This document shows, in pieces, positions 58,224-64,000 of a stretch of 64,000 nt of DNA. Location of the stretch: assembly GCA_900103495.1 (NCBI GenBank), contig FMWZ01000018.1, forward strand, positions 17,546 through 81,545, read 5' to 3'. Each line of letters begins with the position of its first letter. Position 1 is the stretch's first letter. A program made the translations under genes and the position numbers. Origin of the DNA: Lachnospiraceae bacterium G11 (lineage in GTDB: Bacteria; Bacillota; Clostridia; Lachnospirales; Lachnospiraceae). The notes below the pieces were generated by a model. That model saw only the letters and a program-made list of their open reading frames with translations. It searched no databases and was not told the DNA's origin.

Positions 58224-59066
58224 ATGCGAGAGATTCAGGTATCACAGATAATCGAAACAGTTAAAGAAATGTGTATAGAGGCCAACCACTTCCTCGGTGA
58301 GGATATGGTTGGCGCTTTAAATAAAGCAGCCGAAACCGAATGCAGCGAGCTTGGAAAGAAGATTCTTCATCAGCTTCAGGACAACCTTGATATTGCGGGA
58401 AAGGATATGATTCCCATTTGTCAGGACACGGGTATGGCTGTCTTTTTTGTTGAAGTAGGCCAGGACGCTCATGTTGTGGGCGGAGACTTGACTGAGGCCA
58501 TAAATGAGGGAGTGAGAAGAGGCTATACTGAAGGCTACCTAAGAAAGTCAGTTATTTCAGATCCCCTTCTCAGGGTTAATACCAAGGATAACACCCCCGC
58601 GGTAATTCATTACAACATTGTCCCCGGGGATAAGATTAAGTTTACCTTTGCTCCCAAGGGCTTTGGCTCAGAGAACATGAGCAAAATATATATGCTTAAA
58701 CCTGCCGATGGAGTAGAAGGGGTAAAGGAAGCAGTCCTCAAAGCAGTATCCGAGGCCGGTCCTAATGCCTGCCCTCCCATGGTTGTGGGTGTCGGTATAG
58801 GAGGCACTTTTGAAAAAGCGGCTATCCTCTCCAAAAAAGCATTAACCCGTTCAGTAGATGAACACTCCAAACTTCCTCACATCAAAGACCTGGAGGAAGA
58901 GCTTCTTACAAAGATTAATAATCTTGGAATCGGACCTGCGGGACTTGGCGGATCCACTACTGCCATGGCTGTTAATATCGAAACTTTTGCTACACACATA
59001 GCGGGACTGCCGGTGGCTGTAAATATTTGCTGCCACGTTAACCGTCACAGCGTAAGGGAGGTTTAA
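58224..59066 (+). CDS. Class I fumarate hydratase, alpha subunit
   Basis: A 280-residue subunit of the Fe-S hydro-lyase family (TtdA/FumA N-terminal type). The cluster ligands are probably the Cys in IPICQDTGMAVFF, GPNACPPMVVG and NICCHVNRHS. It forms the active site with the beta subunit encoded 2 bases downstream and interconverts fumarate and malate; the related tartrate dehydratases cannot be excluded from sequence. The [4Fe-4S] enzyme is oxygen-labile, in line with an anaerobe. Confidence 0.92.
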   Translation: MREIQVSQIIETVKEMCIEANHFLGEDMVGALNKAAETECSELGKKILHQLQDNLDIAGKDMIPICQDTGMAVFFVEVGQDAHVVGGDLTEAINEGVRRGYTEGYLRKSVISDPLLRVNTKDNTPAVIHYNIVPGDKIKFTFAPKGFGSENMSKIYMLKPADGVEGVKEAVLKAVSEAGPNACPPMVVGVGIGGTFEKAAILSKKALTRSVDEHSKLPHIKDLEEELLTKINNLGIGPAGLGGSTTAMAVNIETFATHIAGLPVAVNICCHVNRHSVREV

Positions 59067-59067
59067 T

Positions 59068-59604
59068 ATGGACAGATACATTACCCTTCCTGCCTCAAAG
59101 GATGAACTTAAAGATTTAAGAAGCGGAGATTATGTTTATATCTCCGGAGTTATATATACCGCAAGGGATGCAGCCCACAAAAGAATGCAGGAAGCATTGG
59201 ATAAGGGAGAGAACCTTCCTATAGATATTAAGGATGCTTTCATTTATTATATGGGTCCCTCTCCTGCAAGAGAAGGACGCCCCATTGGTTCGGCGGGTCC
59301 CACAACTGCAGGGCGAATGGACAGATATACCCCCAATTTGCTTAATCTTGGAATGGGTGGTATGATTGGCAAGGGCAAAAGGAGCCCTGAGGTTTTGGAA
59401 GCCATTAAGGCTAACAAGTCCGTATACTTTGCCACAGTCGGAGGAGCGGGAGCACTTCTTTCAAAGTGCATTACAAGTTCCGAAGTGGTGGCATATGAGG
59501 ATTTGGGTACGGAAGCCATCAGGAGACTCACAGTGAAGGATTTGCCCGCCATAGTCGTCATTGACAGAGAGGGAAACAATCTCTACGAGGCGGCAACCAA
59601 ATAG
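59068..59604 (+). CDS. Class I fumarate hydratase, beta subunit
   Basis: A 178-residue subunit (TtdB/FumA C-terminal type). Typical motifs are PASKDELKDLRSGDYVYISG, YYMGPSPAREGRPIGSAGPT and GMGGMIGKGKRSPEVLEAI. It starts 2 bases after the alpha subunit with GGGAGG inside the alpha coding end. It would complete the substrate pocket of the heteromeric enzyme. Confidence 0.94.
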   Translation: MDRYITLPASKDELKDLRSGDYVYISGVIYTARDAAHKRMQEALDKGENLPIDIKDAFIYYMGPSPAREGRPIGSAGPTTAGRMDRYTPNLLNLGMGGMIGKGKRSPEVLEAIKANKSVYFATVGGAGALLSKCITSSEVVAYEDLGTEAIRRLTVKDLPAIVVIDREGNNLYEAATK

Positions 59605-59628
59605 TATCAGATTCGGAGGTTAGCTGTT

Positions 59629-60363
59629 TTGCGCCGAATACTTTTGATGTTCTTTAAGCTTTGGGGTTTCCACAAATTAATACGAATGGTTTGGGGAGCA
59701 AAGCATAAAACATATGAAGAGAATTATGAGTACCTTCAGGAAGTAACAAGAAAAGCCATAAAGGCGGGACATGTAAATGCCGAGTATCATGGACTGGAAA
59801 ACATACCCGAGGAAAACGGATTTGTCTTTTTCCCCAATCATCAGGGAATGTTTGATGTCCTTATGCTTCTTGCATCATCACCCAAGCCCTTCTCTTTTAT
59901 AATGAAGAAAGAGGCAAAAGATTTGCCTATTGTCAGGGAAGTGGCCATGGGATTAAGAGCTTTGGCAATTGACAGGGATGACGTAAGGCAGGCAATGACC
60001 GTTATCAACGAAATGACCGAGAACATCAAGCTTGGTTATAATTACGTTATTTTCCCCGAGGGAACCAGAAGCCGCAAGAAGAATGCCATGAACGAAATGA
60101 AGGGCGGAAGCTTTAAGAGTGCATACAGAGCCAAGGCACCTATCGTTCCCTGTGCATTGCTTGGTGCATACAAGCCCTTTGACAGTAAGAGCATAAAGCC
60201 CGTTGACGTGGCTCTTTACTATCTTCCTCCCATGTACTATGAGGAGTATAAAGATATGAAGACTGTGGAGATTGCGGCTGAAGTAAGAAGACGAATTGAG
60301 GCTAAGATTAAAGAGGTTACCGATACCGATACAAGATTCGAAAAACCGATTGACAATGAGTAG
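59629..60363 (+). CDS. 1-acyl-sn-glycerol-3-phosphate acyltransferase
   Basis: A 244-residue PlsC-type enzyme. TTG start at 59629 with GGAGG at 59615-59619. HX4D is in FFPNHQGMFDVLM and the acyl-acceptor block is VIFPEGTRSRKKN. It makes phosphatidic acid from lysophosphatidate at the membrane. A more unusual relative with a zinc ribbon lies at 25670. Confidence 0.92.
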   Translation: MRRILLMFFKLWGFHKLIRMVWGAKHKTYEENYEYLQEVTRKAIKAGHVNAEYHGLENIPEENGFVFFPNHQGMFDVLMLLASSPKPFSFIMKKEAKDLPIVREVAMGLRALAIDRDDVRQAMTVINEMTENIKLGYNYVIFPEGTRSRKKNAMNEMKGGSFKSAYRAKAPIVPCALLGAYKPFDSKSIKPVDVALYYLPPMYYEEYKDMKTVEIAAEVRRRIEAKIKEVTDTDTRFEKPIDNE

Positions 60364-60435
60364 CCTCTTAGATATAATTGTTTTTGCGTCCAAGCGGCGC
60401 ATTTGAATATTGGTAGCGGACCGAATTCAGATTCT

Positions 60436-60523
60436 GGAGAAGTACTCAAGTGGCTGAAGAGGCGCCCCTGCTAAGGGTGTAGGTCGTTTGCGCGGCGCGA
60501 GGGTTCAAATCCCTCCTTCTCCG
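60436..60523 (+). tRNA. tRNA-Ser (anticodon GCT)
   Basis: An 88-base class II tRNA. Acceptor arms GGAGAAG (60436-60442) and CTTCTCC (60516-60522) with discriminator G. Anticodon loop CTGCTAA with GCT at 60470-60472, long variable arm and GGTTCAAAT in the T arm. The 3' CCA is not encoded. Confidence 0.96.
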
Positions 60524-60526
60524 CTC

Positions 60527-60577
60527 AAGAGCTTAAACGGAAGATTCAATGAATTGGCTTTTCCGCTTAAGCTCTTT
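60527..60577 (+). terminator. Terminator of the tRNA-Ser gene
   Basis: AAGAGCTTAA...CGGAA pairs with TTCCG...TTAAGCTCTT (one mismatch), with an 18-base loop, followed by TTGCTTTT. The in-frame ATG at 60549 lies in this hairpin and is not used as a start here. Confidence 0.85.
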
Positions 60578-60611
60578 TGCTTTTGCCAAACTTATCGGAA
60601 AGGAACACGAG

Positions 60612-61511
60612 ATGCATTTCTATCCATTTTATCAGTGGCTATTGTTTTTCTTCGCATATTGTTTTGTTGGATGGGTGTGGGAGACGAGCTATGACTCGAT
60701 TATAGAACGTCACTTTGTCAATCGTGGTTTCTTATATGGTACCTGGATTCCCATTTATGGGTTTGGAGCAATAATTATGTTGTTTTCCACTCTTCCGTTT
60801 AAGGGGAATTGGGTTATGGTATACCTTGTGGGAATGGTTGCGGCAACTATTCTTGAACTTGCCACAGGCCTTGCCATGGAGAAGATCTTTAAGGTCAGAT
60901 ACTGGGACTACAGCAGCCAGAAGCTTCAGTTCAAAGGATATATCTGTGTTTCCTCTTCGCTTTTCTGGGGACTTTTGAGTGTTGTTCTTGTGAAGTGGGT
61001 TCACAACTTTTTTGAAAAGGTACTTTTCAGTATTTCAAATGATACGCAGATTATACTGGCAATTTTCTTAAGCGCTTTATTTCTTACTGACTTGGGATTC
61101 AGTATTAAGACCGCTCTTGATATCAGAAGTGTCATTGTCAAGATGGAGAAGATTCGCGATGATTTGTCAGAGAAGGTAACGGAGAAGAAAGAGGAGCTTA
61201 CCGAGAAGGTAACTGAGAAGAGAGAAGAACTTACCGAGAAGGTAACTGAGAAGAGAGAAGAACTTACCGAGAAGGTAACTGAGAAGAAGGAAGAACTCAC
61301 CGAGAGAGTTATTGAGAAGCGTGAGGAGTTCGTGGAGAGGCGAGATGAACTTGCCGGAAAAGTAACCGAGAAACGAGACGAGGTTCAGGAGGCATTAAGC
61401 CAGCTGGCAGATAAGCTGGTCAAGAGAAACCCCACGGCATTTCTGCCTTCTCTTCCTAGTGTAAATGAGCTCATGGACAAGATCCGAAAGAGAACCGGGC
61501 GATACAAATAA
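60612..61511 (+). CDS. Membrane protein, ABC_trans_CmpB-like, with a hendecad coiled-coil tail
   Basis: Start at ATG 60612 (GGAAAGGA, 7-base spacing). The product is 299 residues. The first ~160 residues carry the family pattern WLLFFFAYCFVGWVWETSYD, NRGFLYGTWIPIYGFGAI and a conserved WDYS with several hydrophobic helices. It is annotated in databases as a putative ABC transporter permease, but the function is unproven. Residues about 187-275 form a highly charged coiled coil of 11-residue repeats. It lies alone after tRNA-Ser. Confidence 0.78.
   Translation: MHFYPFYQWLLFFFAYCFVGWVWETSYDSIIERHFVNRGFLYGTWIPIYGFGAIIMLFSTLPFKGNWVMVYLVGMVAATILELATGLAMEKIFKVRYWDYSSQKLQFKGYICVSSSLFWGLLSVVLVKWVHNFFEKVLFSISNDTQIILAIFLSALFLTDLGFSIKTALDIRSVIVKMEKIRDDLSEKVTEKKEELTEKVTEKREELTEKVTEKREELTEKVTEKKEELTERVIEKREEFVERRDELAGKVTEKRDEVQEALSQLADKLVKRNPTAFLPSLPSVNELMDKIRKRTGRYK
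61170..61334 (+). repeat. 33-bp in-frame tandem repeats encoding an 11-residue coiled coil
   Basis: Five units of 33 bases: 61170, 61203, 61236, 61269 and a degenerate one at 61302. Each encodes EKVTEK(K/R)EELT. Units 2 and 3 are identical, which points to recent expansion by slippage or recombination. The 11-residue period is that of a hendecad coiled coil. Confidence 0.9.
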
Positions 61512-61615
61512 TATACAAAAAAGATAAAATCTCTATTCAAAAAGGATAAAAACATTATTCAAGGCTATTTTATTCTCCTACTGTAAGATGAAATATCTGA
61601 AAGGTTAGGTGAATT

Positions 61616-62470
61616 ATGAGAATAGCTGTTATGGGTGATATCCACGGTAATGATGCTGCTCTTGAGAAGTGCATTAAAGAAGCACTTTGGAGAGGCGCAT
61701 ATGCGTTTATATTCTTGGGTGACTATGTGGCTGATATGCCTAAACCCAGAAGAGTTATGGAACGTCTTTACTCACTTAAGGAAAAATACCCTTGCTGGTT
61801 TATAAAAGGAAATAAAGAAGATTATTGGATAGATTACAGAAAATCCGCAGGAGAGACACAGTGGAATGACTTCTGCTCCACCTCGGGAATGCTGTACTAC
61901 ACATATAACAACTTAAATAATGAAGACATAGACTTCTTTGAAACTCTTCCTATTTCAAGGAAACTTGATTTTGTGGGAGCTCCTTCAATCACGATTTGCC
62001 ACGGATCTCCCAGAAAATCAAATGAAGAACTTGTCAGGGATATGGACAATACAAAGGAAGTCATGGAATCCTGCGATACCGACTTAATCCTCTGTGCCCA
62101 TACTCACAGACAGTGGAAGTACGAGTGGGCCGGCAAGACATTAATCAATCCCGGCTCTGTAGGGATGCCTCTCGGAAGCAAAGGTAAAGCACAGTTTGCT
62201 ATTATTGATAATGTAAGCGGAAAGTGGAACACTGAATTTGTTTCCGTTTCTTATGATGTAGAAAAAGTAATTAATGAAATAGATGAAGCCGGACTTCCTG
62301 CCCACGCTCCTTACTGGATTATGTTAACCAAAAGAACTTTGCGTGATGGTAACCCCTATCACATGAAAGCTCTGAGGATTGCAATGTCTTTATGCAAGAG
62401 GGAACAGGGCGAGTGTACCTGGCCGAGAATTCCTGAGAGATGCTGGGAGGCGGCCATTAAGGAGGTCTGA
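61616..62470 (+). CDS. Cytosolic metallophosphoesterase
   Basis: A 284-residue calcineurin-like phosphoesterase. All five blocks are present: GDIHGND, LGDYVADMP, IKGNKEDYW, ICHGSPR and CAHTHRQW, followed by NPGSVGMPLG. It resembles YfcE/MJ0936-like phosphodiesterases and diadenosine tetraphosphatases. It is not coupled to another enzyme that would reveal the substrate; the next gene, a lipoprotein of the same fold, is 17 bases away. The 104 bases upstream are AT-rich and contain no clear promoter. Confidence 0.88.
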   Translation: MRIAVMGDIHGNDAALEKCIKEALWRGAYAFIFLGDYVADMPKPRRVMERLYSLKEKYPCWFIKGNKEDYWIDYRKSAGETQWNDFCSTSGMLYYTYNNLNNEDIDFFETLPISRKLDFVGAPSITICHGSPRKSNEELVRDMDNTKEVMESCDTDLILCAHTHRQWKYEWAGKTLINPGSVGMPLGSKGKAQFAIIDNVSGKWNTEFVSVSYDVEKVINEIDEAGLPAHAPYWIMLTKRTLRDGNPYHMKALRIAMSLCKREQGECTWPRIPERCWEAAIKEV

Positions 62471-62487
62471 CATCCGGGAGGATTTGG

Positions 62488-63510
62488 ATGCGTGGACGCA
62501 GAGGACTGACAGTACTTATAGTGATGCTTGCGACCTTATCGGGTTGCAGCTTTAATAATGATTATGTGGTAAAAACTGAATTGTCCTCCTTATTTGGCGC
62601 CAAGACAGGATGCATAAAGGTTGAGAAAAAGATTCCCGTGCCGGATGATATAACCGTGCATGAAGAGGTAATCACCGTTCCGGGGCTCACTGAGGAGTTC
62701 GAGCTGGTTTTTACCGCCGACAATCATATATCCCTTTGCGACGACAGAGACGCTTCCGTTGCAGAGAAAGCAAAGGAAAGATACGAGTACTTCAAATGCT
62801 TTGACGGATCACATGCAGACGAGTCATTTGAGTCTGTTATCAAATATGTGGAAAGCGAAGAGCCAAATCTCTTTGTCTTGGGTGGAGATGTGGTGGATTC
62901 TGCCATGTATGCCGGAATTGAATTCGTTTTCGGAAAGCTGTCCGAACTTGAGACTCCATACTTATATGGAATAGGAAATCACGATTTTGAGTACGGATCC
63001 GAGTACTATACGAGTGTGGCTTTCAGCGAATATCTGCCAAGACTTTCACAGATATCCGACATATCAAACGGGGTCAGAAGCATTGAGTTTGATGAAGTTG
63101 TTGTATTGATTGCAGATGACTATTGCAATAAGGTAACACCGGCAGCTCTTGCAGAACTTCGAAGAGTATGTACCCTTGGCAAAACCGTAATTGTCTCCGT
63201 ACATGTTCCAATTGAACCCGGAGTGGGAGATTCACTATGGGAGATGAGCAAAGCCATTTGGGGTCAGGGAGCAGATGCCAGATCTAGAGTCCTTTTGGGA
63301 TCCAACTCCTGCACACCGGATGAGACTACCCAGGCTTTCATTGATGAGATATTAAGGGCTGACAGTCCTGTTAAAGCAGTTCTCGCAGGGCATGTGCATT
63401 TCTACCATAAAGATATGCTTAACGATAGGGTCACACAGTTTGTTGCCGGACCCGGATTTAATAAGGAAATTACCAAGCTGATTTTGAAGCCTGAAAATAT
63501 TCAAAAATAG
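62488..63510 (+). CDS. Lipoprotein metallophosphoesterase
   Basis: A 340-residue protein with a lipoprotein signal ending in LSGC (Cys20). The phosphoesterase blocks are FTADNHIS (first block, degenerate), LGGDVVDSA, GIGNHDFEYG, VSVHVPIEPG and LAGHVHFYH. It would act outside the membrane, on an unknown phosphate ester. GGGAGG precedes ATG 62488. It probably forms an operon with the cytosolic phosphoesterase upstream. Confidence 0.85.
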   Translation: MRGRRGLTVLIVMLATLSGCSFNNDYVVKTELSSLFGAKTGCIKVEKKIPVPDDITVHEEVITVPGLTEEFELVFTADNHISLCDDRDASVAEKAKERYEYFKCFDGSHADESFESVIKYVESEEPNLFVLGGDVVDSAMYAGIEFVFGKLSELETPYLYGIGNHDFEYGSEYYTSVAFSEYLPRLSQISDISNGVRSIEFDEVVVLIADDYCNKVTPAALAELRRVCTLGKTVIVSVHVPIEPGVGDSLWEMSKAIWGQGADARSRVLLGSNSCTPDETTQAFIDEILRADSPVKAVLAGHVHFYHKDMLNDRVTQFVAGPGFNKEITKLILKPENIQK

Positions 63511-63523
63511 CGTAAATCCCTTG

Positions 63524-63553
63524 TTGACAAACAAAAAATCATGATGCTATAAT
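63524..63553 (+). promoter_or_regulatory. rRNA operon promoter P1
   Basis: TTGACA 63524-63529, 18 bases, TATAAT 63548-63553. Consensus hexamers, 250 bases upstream of 16S. Confidence 0.85.
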
Positions 63554-63613
63554 AGAATTCCACCGCGTATTGAGGAATCAAACGTCGGTGGAAAAATTTT
63601 CTTCAAAAACCTG

Positions 63614-63642
63614 TTGACAATGGATATGACGCATGATATATT
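63614..63642 (+). promoter_or_regulatory. rRNA operon promoter P2
   Basis: TTGACA 63614-63619, 17 bases, TATATT 63637-63642. Tandem to P1. The leader between it and 16S has a small TTGTTC/GAACAA hairpin (63724-63738) and no recognised coding sequence; a clear BoxA was not found. Confidence 0.8.
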
Positions 63643-63803
63643 AATTGAGTTGCGTCTGACGGAAACAGGCGCATGTACCTTGACAAATGAACAACAATGC
63701 AACCCTGAAACAATTCCTAAAAATTGTTCAGAGAACAAAAACCTTTAATTAGTAAATTTTCGGTTTAGATAGCCAGACTATTTTGACCGGATCAACAAAC
63801 ATT

Positions 63804-64000
<197 letters not shown>

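Noticed and set aside
60549..60611. Longer start for the CmpB-like membrane protein
   Set aside because: This ATG is inside the tRNA-Ser terminator and has no ribosome site; ATG 60612 has one.
61170..61334. CRISPR-like repeat array
   Set aside because: The repeats are contiguous without spacers, in frame, and encode a coiled coil.

Overview
The window looks like chromosomal DNA of a motile, anaerobic Firmicute of the Lachnospiraceae type. Supporting this are a 16S rRNA 5' end with a clostridial signature, Gly/Lys/Glu-rich proteins with strong AGGAGG ribosome sites, GlgB, flagellin, a Tad pilus locus, a two-subunit class I fumarase and a clostridial-type ProS. The genus cannot be fixed from the sequence alone. 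There are no insertion sequences, phage genes or CRISPR arrays.

Layout. 1-5.0 kb holds small accessory enzymes: a truncated GNAT, a condensation-fold protein, a SAP protein, a HIT hydrolase, an alpha/beta hydrolase, an LMW phosphatase and an HD phosphohydrolase, plus an odd intergenic block of phased repeats. 5.1-11.8 kb is a sulfur operon. A 36-codon Cys/Met-rich leader peptide with alternative RNA pairings and a terminator precedes a mccB/mccA-type reverse transsulfuration pair, a metNIQ methionine importer, an iron alcohol dehydrogenase and an AhpD-like protein. 11.8-29.4 kb is mostly housekeeping: a 2-hydroxyacid dehydrogenase, GtrA, LspA, MurG, PepT, a two-component system, a pseudouridine synthase, an O-antigen-ligase-like protein, an OFA transporter, ProS, RsmA, an acyltransferase and a clostripain-like protease.

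29.6-36.6 kb is a compact peptide natural-product (RiPP) cluster: M16 protease, winged-helix protein, a 49-residue ORF, a 56-residue single-Cys precursor, a radical SAM/SPASM maturase, an MFS exporter and a 55-residue exported peptide. Convergent to it lies a regulator with two HTH-XRE/TPR modules. This has the layout of an RRNPP-type peptide-pheromone circuit controlling a radical-SAM RiPP. 36.7-41.3 kb has a TPR/acidic/AAA-like protein and GlgB. 41.3-46.4 kb is a flagellin-FliS-Hpt group.

46.5-56.0 kb is a Tad (type IVb) pilus operon with its own promoter, two prepilin peptidases, an Flp1-like pilin, TadE-like pseudopilins and an FHA protein. It contains several extensive same-strand gene overlaps and a large inverted repeat. 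56-63.5 kb carries a small DUF4160 pair, a flavodoxin/SCP2 fusion, HIT, fumarase alpha/beta, an acyltransferase, tRNA-Ser(GCT), a membrane protein with a hendecad coiled coil and two metallophosphoesterases. The window ends in an rrn operon with two tandem promoters and the start of 16S rRNA.

The two most notable systems are the cysteine-sensing leader-peptide attenuator in front of the methionine-to-cysteine operon (5.14-5.38 kb) and the radical-SAM RiPP cluster with its candidate pheromone/regulator pair (29.6-36.6 kb).
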